Assembly: GCF_002909235.1 (NCBI RefSeq)
Contig: NZ_PHQQ01000002.1
Location: 62,001-126,000 of the forward strand
Length of the DNA: 64,000 bases
Source of the DNA: Arenibacter catalasegens
GTDB lineage: Bacteria; Bacteroidota; Bacteroidia; Flavobacteriales; Flavobacteriaceae
Direction of reading: 5' to 3'
The translations under genes were made by a program, and so were the position numbers. The first letter of the stretch is position 1; each line of letters opens with the position of its first letter. This document shows positions 47,129 through 55,290 of the stretch, in pieces. The notes beneath the pieces were generated by a model. It ran no database searches. It was given only the letters and a program-made list of their open reading frames with translations, and was not told the origin of the DNA.

Positions 47129-48091
47129 ATGTTGGACATTATTCAGAAAATAACAGAGAAATACCAATCCCATGGGGAAAATCCTGAAACCTACCTTCAG
47201 GGGCTGCTACATGCAAAACCAATCACCTATTGGGATTATGTTGAAGTGGACACGCTACTCTCCCTTCAAAAACCACGCACCAATTTTAAGGATGAGTCCA
47301 TTTTCATCATGTATCATCAGGCCACCGAACTATTTTTAAAAATGATGCTACATGAGCTACAGCAAATAACAGCTGAACCAACACCAACCTTTAAATTCCT
47401 TACCAATAAACTGGATCGCCTAATAAAATACACCTCTATGCTGATCACTTCCTTTGATATTATGACGGTGGGCATGGACTATGATGATTACAATACATTT
47501 CGCGCTACCCTAACCCCTGCCAGCGGTTTTCAATCGGCGCAATTTAGGTTTATAGAACTGCATTGTACTTCCTTGACCAACCTGATCAGCATTAGGAAGA
47601 AAAGCCATCTATCTGCTTATCCAGATTTAAGGGAGTGTTTGGAACATGTTTATTGGAAAGACGCCGGGACCAATCCCAAAACAGCTCAAAAAACATTGAC
47701 GCTAAAACTTTTTGAGGAAAAATATTCCAAGCAGTATACAGAAACCGCTAAAAATTTAATGGGCAACACCTTAGAGGACAAGCTTGCACAACTGCCTTAT
47801 ATTCCAGATGCCCTAAGAAAGAGACTTCGCACGTTTGACAAGCTTTACAATATTGAATGGCCCTTGGTCCATTTACATACCGCCGAACATTACTTAGATA
47901 AAAAAGGGCAGAATAAAACTGCTACAGGTGGTTCTGAATGGAAAAAATATTTACACCCAAAATATCAGCAACGTAAATTTTTTCCAGATTTATGGACGGA
48001 AACAGAAAAACAAAACTGGGGAACAAATAACAAATACGAAAATCATGGAAGTTTTGAACAAACCCGAATTGACTCACCTGCAGGTAGGTGA
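47129..48091 (+). CDS. Tryptophan 2,3-dioxygenase-like heme protein
   Basis: 320 residues of the TDO family. Recognisable motifs: FIMYHQATELFLKMMLHEL (the distal His region), FRATLTPASGFQSAQFRFIEL, VHLHTAEHYL with the proximal heme-ligand His, and TATGGSEWKKYL. Spacing and key residues are kept, but the proximal segment differs from classical TDO (EHxxxVxRxxG). Canonical TDO opens the indole ring of L-tryptophan to N-formylkynurenine. Its setting between NO-response genes rather than kynurenine genes makes another heme chemistry possible. It overlaps the cupin gene by 47 bp. Confidence 0.82.
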   Translation: MLDIIQKITEKYQSHGENPETYLQGLLHAKPITYWDYVEVDTLLSLQKPRTNFKDESIFIMYHQATELFLKMMLHELQQITAEPTPTFKFLTNKLDRLIKYTSMLITSFDIMTVGMDYDDYNTFRATLTPASGFQSAQFRFIELHCTSLTNLISIRKKSHLSAYPDLRECLEHVYWKDAGTNPKTAQKTLTLKLFEEKYSKQYTETAKNLMGNTLEDKLAQLPYIPDALRKRLRTFDKLYNIEWPLVHLHTAEHYLDKKGQNKTATGGSEWKKYLHPKYQQRKFFPDLWTETEKQNWGTNNKYENHGSFEQTRIDSPAGR

Positions 48092-48341
48092 AAATTTAAA
48101 AATACTACAAATCAAGGCCTTGTCCGGTATGGACATGCCTATGCATCACAGCACCAAAGAAGCGGTCATTGTGGTGCTAGAGGGTGAGGCTATCCTTAAA
48201 ACGAAAGATGCTGATTATACTTTGAAGAAAGGATCTTCAATGATCATTCCAGCAGGACTGGAACACAGTCTAGCCGTACTTAAAGAGTTTCAGGCTGTTG
48301 CCATTATGGCAAAAGATTCTAATATAAATTTTAACAATTGA
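48045..48341 (+). CDS. Small cupin-domain protein
   Basis: 98 residues from the ATG at 48045, inside the last 47 bp of the TDO-like gene. One cupin barrel: SGMDMPMHHSTKEAVIVVLEGE holds the first metal motif (HH and E), and AGLEHSLAVL the second with one His. It resembles a second small cupin in the nos operon (54875-55168). Translational coupling with the TDO-like gene is suggested by the overlap. Function unknown. Confidence 0.75.
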   Translation: MEVLNKPELTHLQVGENLKILQIKALSGMDMPMHHSTKEAVIVVLEGEAILKTKDADYTLKKGSSMIIPAGLEHSLAVLKEFQAVAIMAKDSNINFNN

Positions 48342-48346
48342 TAATC

Positions 48347-49072
48347 ATGGAAAATTTAATGACCAAAAACATTGGGGAAATAGTAGCGGAAAACTATCGC
48401 ACTGCCCAAATATTTAAAAATCATAAAATAGATTTTTGTTGCAAAGGCAACAGAAGCATCGTAGACGTGGCTGAAAAAAATAAGCTGGATGTCAATCTCC
48501 TTATAAATGAAATTGAAACTGTACAGGATCAAAAGAACGACAACAATATCGATTTTAAAACTTGGCCCTTAGATCTTCTGGCGGACTATATAGAGAAAAA
48601 GCATCACCGTTATGTGGAGTCCCAATTGCCCATTTTAAATCAATATCTGGCCAAACTATGCAGAGTCCACGGAGAGCAACATCCAGAACTGCTGGAAATT
48701 ACCGCACATTTCAACAAATGTGCCGGAGAGCTTGCCATCCATATGAAAAAAGAGGAACTGATTGTTTTCCCTGCCATTCGTAAAATGATCCAGAGTAAAC
48801 AACACGGAAATCCATTGGCCGAACAACATTTTGGCACTATTCAGAATCCAATACAAATGATGATGGAGGAACATGAGAACGAAGGCGATCGCTTTAGGCT
48901 AATAGCAGAGTTAAGTGATAATTACACCCCTCCCGAGGACGGCTGTAATACCTACCGTGTAACATTTTCCCTCCTACAGGAATTCGAAGAAGATCTGCAC
49001 CAGCATATTCATTTGGAGAATAACATTCTCTTCCCAAATGCTATAGCCCTAGAAAAAGAGTTAAACCAATAA
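48347..49072 (+). CDS. ric: Iron-sulfur cluster repair di-iron protein Ric (ScdA/YtfE)
   Basis: 241 residues from the ATG at 48347; a TTG at 48338 overlapping the cupin stop is the alternative. The ScdA_N domain is at the start (IVAENYRTAQIFKNHKIDFCCKGN, with the CC pair). A hemerythrin-like four-helix domain follows with His and Glu ligands in EKKHHRYVESQLP, HMKKEELIVFP, MMEEHENEG and HQHIHLENNILFP. Ric repairs [Fe-S] clusters damaged by NO and oxidants and is a typical NsrR-controlled gene. Confidence 0.9.
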   Translation: MENLMTKNIGEIVAENYRTAQIFKNHKIDFCCKGNRSIVDVAEKNKLDVNLLINEIETVQDQKNDNNIDFKTWPLDLLADYIEKKHHRYVESQLPILNQYLAKLCRVHGEQHPELLEITAHFNKCAGELAIHMKKEELIVFPAIRKMIQSKQHGNPLAEQHFGTIQNPIQMMMEEHENEGDRFRLIAELSDNYTPPEDGCNTYRVTFSLLQEFEEDLHQHIHLENNILFPNAIALEKELNQ

Positions 49073-49254
49073 ATTGTGTCCCAAAGGACAATAGTATGAT
49101 TATGGAAATAGGCAGGCAAACCAATTCGGCACGGATTAAGACTCTACTCATTCCCCCCTGACGTGCCGTCTTGGTTCCTGTTTAATAGACGATACTTAAA
49201 GCCCCTTCAATAAAAGTGTCCACTCAAGGTAATTTAGATTCTAAAAATGAAATA

Positions 49255-49722
49255 ATGACTATGAAAACAAAACCTATTAAAAGACACAAGGCCTTACAGC
49301 CTTTGAGCAGGGACCATCATCAAGGCTTACTATTATCTTGGAAAATTAGAACGGGCTTTGCCAAGGGTATCTCTATAGAACGCATAAAGAACTACATAGA
49401 CTGGTTTTATAAAACCCATTTAAGTCCACATTTTAAGGTGGAGGAAAAATACATATTTCCCATTTTGGGGAATGATAATGTATTGGTCAAAAAAGCCATT
49501 GCCCAACACCGAAGGCTGCACCGGTTATTTAATAGCAATTTGGAAATAGAAAAGTCCTTAAATCGTATAGAGGAGGAATTGGAACAACATATACGGTTTG
49601 AAGAACGCGTGCTATTTCATGAAATTCAGAAGGTAGCTACCGAACAACAATTACAATTCATTATGGATCATCATAACGAAACCACGTTTTTGGACAGCAC
49701 CACTGATAAGTTTTGGGAATAA
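49255..49722 (+). CDS. Hemerythrin-domain protein
   Basis: 155 residues from the ATG at 49255 (a GTG at 49216 would add 13). A hemerythrin/HHE four-helix bundle with LSRDHHQGLLLSWK, THLSPHFKVEEKYIFP, IAQHRRLHRL, EQHIRFEERVLFHEI: the pattern of His and Glu ligands for a di-iron site. Such proteins bind oxygen or NO. Preceded by a 180-bp gap after ric and followed by a small membrane protein gene 10 bp downstream. Confidence 0.83.
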   Translation: MTMKTKPIKRHKALQPLSRDHHQGLLLSWKIRTGFAKGISIERIKNYIDWFYKTHLSPHFKVEEKYIFPILGNDNVLVKKAIAQHRRLHRLFNSNLEIEKSLNRIEEELEQHIRFEERVLFHEIQKVATEQQLQFIMDHHNETTFLDSTTDKFWE

Positions 49723-49732
49723 AAACGAAAAA

Positions 49733-50026
49733 ATGAACATTATGAAGCTTTACAATCAATTGCTAAACGAGTTTAAAAGGGAACAAACAGGATATTCCAC
49801 CATTGCCATTATTGGCCAAAGTTGTATTGGATCTGTTGCTGCTATGGTTCTTCTTATGAACCATATGCCCACCATAATCAAATTAACGTTACTTTTCCTA
49901 GTTACCATTTTCTGTATGGCCTACAATGGTGCCGTTTTGGCCAGACTGAGTGCCAAAATAACCTTTAACCTACTCGTTTTAAGCGTATTTTTCAGTATCA
50001 TAACCATTATTGGAAACCTTATTTAA
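49733..50026 (+). CDS. Small membrane protein, three helices, unknown
   Basis: 97 residues. Hydrophobic segments at about 24-42, 46-66 and 74-95 predict three membrane helices. There are no recognised motifs. The gene lies 10 bp after the hemerythrin gene and 6 bp before the ferredoxin gene, so it belongs to this operon; it could anchor the ferredoxin at the membrane, which is speculative. Confidence 0.65.
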   Translation: MNIMKLYNQLLNEFKREQTGYSTIAIIGQSCIGSVAAMVLLMNHMPTIIKLTLLFLVTIFCMAYNGAVLARLSAKITFNLLVLSVFFSIITIIGNLI

Positions 50027-50032
50027 AAATAA

Positions 50033-50374
50033 ATGGAGCAGGAGAAGTATACCTTTACGTATATCGACGAATTTGGGGATAGTAATTCTGCCGATTTCAG
50101 ACTAAACGAATATCATAGCCTAATGGAACTTCTTTTTGACAAATACCTACAGGAATGGGGAGATTGTAAAGGTAGGGCCTGGTGCGGAACATGTCACATT
50201 CAAATTCTTGAAGGCTCTTTAAGTTCAAAAATGCAGCACGATGAAAAACATACCTTGTACAAACTGGATGGTGCCTCCGTACAAAGTAGATTGGCATGTC
50301 AAATTCCTGTCAATGCGGAGTTGCACAATATGGTTTTTAAAATAATAACAGAAAATGATTACGGAACCAATTAA
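50033..50374 (+). CDS. 2Fe-2S ferredoxin
   Basis: 113 residues. Cluster motif WGDCKGRAWCGTCHIQILEG gives C-x5-C-x2-C, and the fourth Cys lies in RLACQIPV, as in plant/adrenodoxin-type ferredoxins. The protein carries single electrons. Position next to a truncated hemoglobin and a hemerythrin suggests it may be their reductant; this is inferred from context. Confidence 0.87.
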   Translation: MEQEKYTFTYIDEFGDSNSADFRLNEYHSLMELLFDKYLQEWGDCKGRAWCGTCHIQILEGSLSSKMQHDEKHTLYKLDGASVQSRLACQIPVNAELHNMVFKIITENDYGTN

Positions 50375-50469
50375 TTAGTGGACCCACGAGAAGTAGAAAT
50401 TATAGATACTAAGAACACCCGTTGCCATTTAAAAAAGAATAATTATCACCAACTAAAAATTCAACCAAC

Positions 50470-50477
50470 TACCTTTG
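50470..50477 (+). promoter_or_regulatory. -7 box of the truncated hemoglobin promoter
   Basis: TACCTTTG, a perfect TAnnTTTG, 29 bp upstream of the ATG at 50507. No TTG at -33 and no convincing operator at the expected distance; only a single ATCAC half-site is present. Confidence 0.45.
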
Positions 50478-50506
50478 TAATCTGCCCAAAGAATTAAATT
50501 AAACGT

Positions 50507-50911
50507 ATGTCATTAAAATCGGAAATAAAAACAAGACAGGATGTTAATCTTTTAGTGGTTAATTTTTACGCCAAAATCAGAAAACACCCAACATTGGGAC
50601 CCATTTTCAATGGCATAATCAAAGATTGGGACAGTCACTTGGAATTGCTTACCGATTTTTGGGAGAGCCAATTATTGTTACAACGAAAATACATGGGCAA
50701 CCCCATTGTAGTCCACCAAGAGGTAGACGAGAAAATGAACCATACTATAACCCCCGAACATTTTGGACTTTGGTTAAACGAATGGTTCGCCACCATTGAT
50801 GAACTTTTTGAAGGAGAAGTGGCATGGATAGCCAAAAACAGGGCCCAAAAAATGTCTACCATGCTCTATATGCAGATATACGAGCATAGGCAAAGGAATA
50901 AGAGTGATTAA
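50507..50911 (+). CDS. Group III truncated hemoglobin
   Basis: 134 residues, the usual size. Two-over-two globin helices with FYAKIRKHPTLGPIF, the E-helix region around DFWESQLLL and the F-helix with the proximal His in TPEHFGLWLNEWF. Group III truncated globins are linked to nitrogen metabolism and NO dioxygenation in other bacteria. The 3' end overlaps the 3' end of the convergent 12-TM membrane protein gene by 4 bp. Confidence 0.88.
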   Translation: MSLKSEIKTRQDVNLLVVNFYAKIRKHPTLGPIFNGIIKDWDSHLELLTDFWESQLLLQRKYMGNPIVVHQEVDEKMNHTITPEHFGLWLNEWFATIDELFEGEVAWIAKNRAQKMSTMLYMQIYEHRQRNKSD

Positions 50912-52125
50912 AGCTTGGACTTTGGAATGTCGCCCTTGGATTGCCAAAGTAGCAGTATCAAAGCAATAGGAATTAAAAAACTGCCTATGGCCAAGAGTCT
51001 TAAGTACCCTTCAAATAATGGCCACCCCAACCAGGCTGCCATCCCCTTATAAAAAATAAGCACCTCCGTTATTGCAAAGCCCATCAAATAAAATATATAG
51101 CTGTATTTGGAAAGCTTTATCAATCCAAATAGTTCCATAAAAAAGAACAGGCCTAAGGTTATGACCCCCAAAAAGGTCCAATGCAAATAGCCTATGGTAA
51201 AATCCAAAACGGTTGAAGCCAAATTGGCGAAGTAAGGCATTGCCGTGAGCAATTGCAATATCATTTTGACAATCAATAATGCGGCCCCCAATTTTAGAAT
51301 GCCAAATTGAAAATTGGATAAAACAGCTTGCAATACCAACCTGTTTCCATAACAGATTTTTATCAAGATACCCAAGCCGATCAATTGTAAAAATGCACCC
51401 AACCCTCCCAAAATATAATATATCAATTCTGGCCCTATCCATAGGGTAGACAGAAAAAAGCTCAATACAATTCCTAAAACCGTTGTCCAGAAAAAGTTCC
51501 TAAAAGCCCTGTGGGAAATAATAATTTGCTGTTGTTCCAACAGATAAAAAAGGAGTCCGGCCAACGCCAGTATCATCCATCCATTATATTGAAAATGTAG
51601 GTAAAAGTAGATGGCCAATCTATACCATATAGATTCGGGTCCCAAAACGGTCATAATGCCACCTAGGGCCCACGGTCCAAGACTGGAACCTATCATAAAC
51701 CAGAGGGCCGTCTTTACACAGCTATAGGCTTTGGTATTCTTTATGGAATTGGGAGCATTTTTTATAAAAAAAGCGGAAAACCAATAGGACGCTAATAAAA
51801 ATAAGGTCGAAAAAACAATGGAAAACAAGGCATATCCTTGAAAGGGAAAGGATAGCAACATACCCAACAAACAAATCTGTGTAAACCAAAAAATCCTTCG
51901 ATATTTCCTTTGCAGCTCATCCTTATTCAAAAAAAGATGATATAACAAGGTGGTCAACGCAATATATACCCAGCCTAAAAGGGCTATATGGGAATGTGTA
52001 TGGACTATAAAGCGGTAATTGACCGGTATTGGCACTACCACAAAAGTGCGCAATACAACCCCCAGGAATGCCGCCAATAAAAAATAGCTTAATGATACTT
52101 TAATATGGAACCTAGTGTTAAGCAC
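50908..52125 (-). CDS. 12-TM His-rich membrane protein at the end of the nos operon (NnrS/heme-copper-like)
   Basis: 405 residues with about 12 predicted membrane helices. Histidines cluster at helix ends in a pattern like heme-copper or NnrS proteins: VHTHSHIALLGW near residue 41-52, YLHFQYNGW near 187, and YLHWTFLGV near 310. No Cu_B-type HPExY motif is seen. It is the last gene downstream of nosY, which argues for a role in N2O reduction or NO handling. Family call is tentative; it could be a heme-binding stress protein or a copper carrier. Confidence 0.65.
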   Translation of the reverse strand: MLNTRFHIKVSLSYFLLAAFLGVVLRTFVVVPIPVNYRFIVHTHSHIALLGWVYIALTTLLYHLFLNKDELQRKYRRIFWFTQICLLGMLLSFPFQGYALFSIVFSTLFLLASYWFSAFFIKNAPNSIKNTKAYSCVKTALWFMIGSSLGPWALGGIMTVLGPESIWYRLAIYFYLHFQYNGWMILALAGLLFYLLEQQQIIISHRAFRNFFWTTVLGIVLSFFLSTLWIGPELIYYILGGLGAFLQLIGLGILIKICYGNRLVLQAVLSNFQFGILKLGAALLIVKMILQLLTAMPYFANLASTVLDFTIGYLHWTFLGVITLGLFFFMELFGLIKLSKYSYIFYLMGFAITEVLIFYKGMAAWLGWPLFEGYLRLLAIGSFLIPIALILLLWQSKGDIPKSKL

Positions 52126-52154
52126 GCTTTATAGGGGTTCTTCCAAAGGTACTA

Positions 52155-52937
52155 TTAAAAATCCTTTCTTTTAGCTACATAACTTAATCGCCAAACAGGA
52201 ATTATAGTCCATAGCAGTAGCATACATATGGACATGACAAGTCCCCAATTAGTGCCAAAAAACTGCTTAAAAATAGCTCCGGTATACCCTAAGAGAGCGG
52301 AAATATCCAGTTTTAGCAATATTAAAGTTCTGGATAGATCTATTGGATTGAACATGGTAGCCACCAAAGAAAAACTGTCCAGGGGATATTCTTCAAAAAC
52401 GATCAAAGACATTAAAAATAATCCGTCATATATCACTGCCAAAAACAACCAAGCTAATACGGCATATCCAAAACCCTTGATCCTATTTTCGTTAGATAGG
52501 GCAATATTAAAAGCAACCGCCGTAAAGATCAAAGTTAAAAATGCTCCTGTAATCAACAACAATGAAAAATCCCAAATGGCATTACTCTCAAACAAGCCGT
52601 ATAAGGCAAAGGGAATTCCTAGACCCAAGACTAGGCTCATAGTAAGCGAGCCTGCTACTCCTAAATACTGCCCCAAAAATATGGACGACCTTTTTATTGG
52701 CTGTGCCAAAAGGAGCTCTGTAAATTCCTTGGAGTTGTAATAGTACATAACCCCAAATATGGTTCCTATTAGGGGCACCAGTACTATTATAACATTCATT
52801 AAGGTAATAACGGCTTTGGACAGCTCGTTGTTCAAAAACAACAATACAAACCCCAACAACAGATAGAACAGGAAATAAACATAACTCCATCTGCTCCGCA
52901 TTAGGTCGTAAAAACTGTATTTTAGTATCTTAATCAT
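52155..52937 (-). CDS. nosY: NosY-like ABC permease
   Basis: 260 residues from the ATG at 52937, whose first codons overlap the nosF stop by 8 bp; an upstream in-frame start exists but is unlikely. Six membrane helices in the ABC-2 arrangement (SYVYFLFYLLLGFVLLF, the middle hairpin with PFALYGLF, and the C-terminal LVMSICMLLLWTIIPV). With NosF and NosD it forms the transport system that matures the Cu_Z centre of NosZ. Confidence 0.88.
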   Translation of the reverse strand: MIKILKYSFYDLMRSRWSYVYFLFYLLLGFVLLFLNNELSKAVITLMNVIIVLVPLIGTIFGVMYYYNSKEFTELLLAQPIKRSSIFLGQYLGVAGSLTMSLVLGLGIPFALYGLFESNAIWDFSLLLITGAFLTLIFTAVAFNIALSNENRIKGFGYAVLAWLFLAVIYDGLFLMSLIVFEEYPLDSFSLVATMFNPIDLSRTLILLKLDISALLGYTGAIFKQFFGTNWGLVMSICMLLLWTIIPVWRLSYVAKRKDF

Positions 52938-53640
52938 GCTTATTGTGAGTTGATATTGCCGCAATGGCATGTTCAAAATTGGTTTGTCCTGTTTTGGTCT
53001 TAAGCTCGGCTATAGTTCCCTTAAAGTAAATTTCACCTTCAAGTAGGTAAACAACCTCATCGGAAACCTCCTCAACAAATTGCATAATATGGGAGGTAAT
53101 TAAAAAGGTTTTGCCTTTGGCCTTTTCTTCAGCAATAAGTTGCTTGAGGCGAATCAGTGCCATGGGATCTAGTCCATTGGTAGGTTCATCCAAAATAATC
53201 AAGGGACTATCAAACATAAAGGTTAAGACAATATTTACCTTTTGTTTGGTTCCTCCAGAAAGATTGCTCAGCTTTTTATCCAAAAAAGGTTCCAATCCAA
53301 ATAGACTGATAAGCTTTTGCTCATCAGTGGGTTTTTGCCGAATGTCCTTTATCATTGCTATTAATTCCTTAACCTTTAAGTTTCCTGGGAAATTGGCAAT
53401 TTGGGGGAGGTAATTTATATCCTGACGATACTTCCACTTATTTTTGATCTTTGAAGCCATTACTGAAATAGTCCCTTTGTTAGGAATCACCATTCCCAGA
53501 ATGGTCTTGATCAGCGTTGTTTTACCAGAGCCATTGGGCCCAAGGATTGCAAAAATACCGCCTTGGTCGATATCGAGTTCCAATCCGGACAAGACTTTAT
53601 TTTTGCCAAATTTCTTATATAAACTTTCAACGTGTATCAT
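52930..53640 (-). CDS. nosF: NosF-like ABC ATPase
   Basis: 236 residues. Walker A (GPNGSGKTTLIK, about 35-46), ABC signature LSGGTKQKVNI (about 129), Walker B LIILDEPTNGLDP, and the H-loop LITSHIMQFVEE. It powers the NosDFY transporter. The start overlaps nosD's stop as ATGA, and the end overlaps nosY by 8 bp, so the three are translationally coupled. Confidence 0.93.
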   Translation of the reverse strand: MIHVESLYKKFGKNKVLSGLELDIDQGGIFAILGPNGSGKTTLIKTILGMVIPNKGTISVMASKIKNKWKYRQDINYLPQIANFPGNLKVKELIAMIKDIRQKPTDEQKLISLFGLEPFLDKKLSNLSGGTKQKVNIVLTFMFDSPLIILDEPTNGLDPMALIRLKQLIAEEKAKGKTFLITSHIMQFVEEVSDEVVYLLEGEIYFKGTIAELKTKTGQTNFEHAIAAISTHNKHD

Positions 53641-54875
53641 TTAATTTTTTTCATTAACGGTTTTGCATCTACTAATTCATCTGGTGTAAATACTGGGGAT
53701 ACTTTCTCCGAAAAATCAATAATATCCATAAATAAACTACGCAACAGAATAATAGTTTCAGGGGTTCTGTTTACGATATATGAAAATAACTTCACAGGTC
53801 TATAGGGAATGTCACCGGTGCCGTTCCTGTCCAGGTCATAACCTGTATAGTTGCTCCAATAGTTTTCTTCGAAAATATTATCGTTCAAATTACTGTTGTA
53901 GGCTAGATCAAAGGAGTTGTACATAAAGTTATTATGGGTAAAGGTGTTTGTGTAACAGGCTCCCCGTACCTTAATGGCCCAACCATTTCTTATAAAGCTA
54001 TTTTTTGAATAATTTATCCTGTTAGATCCTTCAATGCTGATGCCTATAGTATTCTCTTCAAAAGTATTGCTTGAGATTTCGGCATCATTTATTTCTTTCA
54101 ACAACACTCCAAATGAGGCGGTACCCCAATTTTTCTTAAAAGTATTGCCCAACATTTTTATTCTTTTGGAAAACATTACCGCAACTCCTGCCCCGTTATT
54201 TTCAAAAGTATTGTCCCTATAAATGTCATCATTTGAAAACATAAAATGCAGACCATATCGAAGGTTGTTGGAACTAATATTATTTTCAATTGTTATGTTG
54301 TCAGAGAACTCCAAGTAGATGCCATCCCGTACATGTTGAACTATATTATTCTTAACAACTATGTTTTGGGAATACCATAGCTGTATGCCATTGCCAGAAT
54401 TGTATTCATCTACAGCATCACCGGTAACTTTATTGTTTAATACTTTTCCGTTCTTGCACTTTTCCAGGTAAATGCCGAAAAACAACTTCTCCAGTACCAC
54501 ATTCTGTATCAAAAAATTTTCGCTCTTCACTACCCTTATTGCGGCATAATCTGCCGTGTAACTGGTACCGACGTTAATAATAAACAATCCGTCTATGGTA
54601 ACATTATTTGAAACTATAGTTATAATCTCCCCTTGATCTTCACCATCAATTACGGGATAGTTTTCCCCAATTATTGTCAAGGGCTTCCCTATTTGAATAT
54701 TGAATTCCCGATAGGTTCCTTTTTTAATTAGAAGAGTATCAAAATCTGCTGCCGCAGCTACGCCCTCCTTAATGGTCTTTACCTTACAGGAATTACAGAC
54801 CGTTATGGTCTCTGCCCATAAATGATTACTTAAGACTAGCAATAAAAGACCGAAAAGGATACTTCTTTTTCCCAT
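53637..54875 (-). CDS. nosD: NosD-like periplasmic copper maturation protein
   Basis: 412 residues with a signal peptide (ends NHLWAE). The body is a right-handed parallel beta-helix of Carbohydrate-binding/NosD type with many NNxxxxN turns (GIYLEKCKNGKVLNNKV, DGIYLEFSDNITIENN, GVAVMFSKRIKMLGN). NosD helps deliver copper or sulfur to the Cu_Z site of NosZ. It overlaps the upstream cupin gene by 1 bp and the downstream nosF gene by 4 bp. Confidence 0.92.
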   Translation of the reverse strand: MGKRSILFGLLLLVLSNHLWAETITVCNSCKVKTIKEGVAAAADFDTLLIKKGTYREFNIQIGKPLTIIGENYPVIDGEDQGEIITIVSNNVTIDGLFIINVGTSYTADYAAIRVVKSENFLIQNVVLEKLFFGIYLEKCKNGKVLNNKVTGDAVDEYNSGNGIQLWYSQNIVVKNNIVQHVRDGIYLEFSDNITIENNISSNNLRYGLHFMFSNDDIYRDNTFENNGAGVAVMFSKRIKMLGNTFKKNWGTASFGVLLKEINDAEISSNTFEENTIGISIEGSNRINYSKNSFIRNGWAIKVRGACYTNTFTHNNFMYNSFDLAYNSNLNDNIFEENYWSNYTGYDLDRNGTGDIPYRPVKLFSYIVNRTPETIILLRSLFMDIIDFSEKVSPVFTPDELVDAKPLMKKIK

Positions 54876-55168
54876 TATCTAATAATCAAGAATTTGGAGT
54901 CTTTCTCGGCCAACACCCAATGTGGTACTTCTTTGGGGAAACTAAAGTGTTGTTGTCCTTTAATGGGATAGGATTTACCATTGATATGAAAGATAATTTC
55001 CCCTTCCAAAACGATCAATTGCGCATCTGTAGGAGCAATATGTTCAGGAAAAATCGCCCCTTTTTCCAAACTGATGTTCAATATTTCCAAAACCTCAGTT
55101 TTCACCAATTTATTTACCTGAAGCTTATTGTATTCCTGATTTTTTATCTGATCGCTAATGACGTACAT
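54875..55168 (-). CDS. Small cupin-domain protein in nos operon
   Basis: 97 residues. Single cupin barrel with the loop DAQLIVLEGEIIFHINGK and a second motif VPHWVLAEKDSKFLIIR. Only one of the usual His ligands of the first motif is seen (EHIAPTD). It lies between nosL and nosD and shares its last base with the nosD start, so it is part of the nos unit. It resembles the cupin at 48045-48341. A copper-related role is plausible but unproven. Confidence 0.75.
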   Translation of the reverse strand: MYVISDQIKNQEYNKLQVNKLVKTEVLEILNISLEKGAIFPEHIAPTDAQLIVLEGEIIFHINGKSYPIKGQQHFSFPKEVPHWVLAEKDSKFLIIR

Positions 55169-55187
55169 AACTGTTGTTTTATTTTAG

Positions 55188-55205
55188 GCATTAATTTTTT
55201 AATGC
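55188..55205. promoter_or_regulatory. Palindrome between nosL and the cupin gene
   Basis: GCATTAA-tttt-TTAATGC is a perfect 7-4-7 inverted repeat 20 bp before the cupin start codon. It could be an internal operator or an mRNA hairpin; no T-run follows, so it is not a typical terminator. Confidence 0.35.
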
Positions 55206-55290
55206 TCAGGGTCCTCGTGGAAAAATGAAACTTATCTATCCTGGTTCTGGTTACCCTTGCTTTTATAATTTTATGGCACCATGCTACTGC

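Noticed and set aside
49077-49090. Palindrome TGTCC-N4-GGACA just after ric
   Set aside because: The half-sites are in the opposite orientation to the rrf2 operator motif, no promoter box stands at a fitting distance, and there is no T-run for a terminator.
50436-50449. Possible FNR-like site upstream of the truncated hemoglobin gene
   Set aside because: Only one half (ATCAC) matches; the other half is AGAAT and the spacing to the TACCTTTG box is 31 bp. Too weak to call.
52228-52740. 170-codon open frame antisense to nosY
   Set aside because: It is lysine/proline-rich low-complexity translation opposite a confident membrane permease. There is no promoter or ribosome-binding context.
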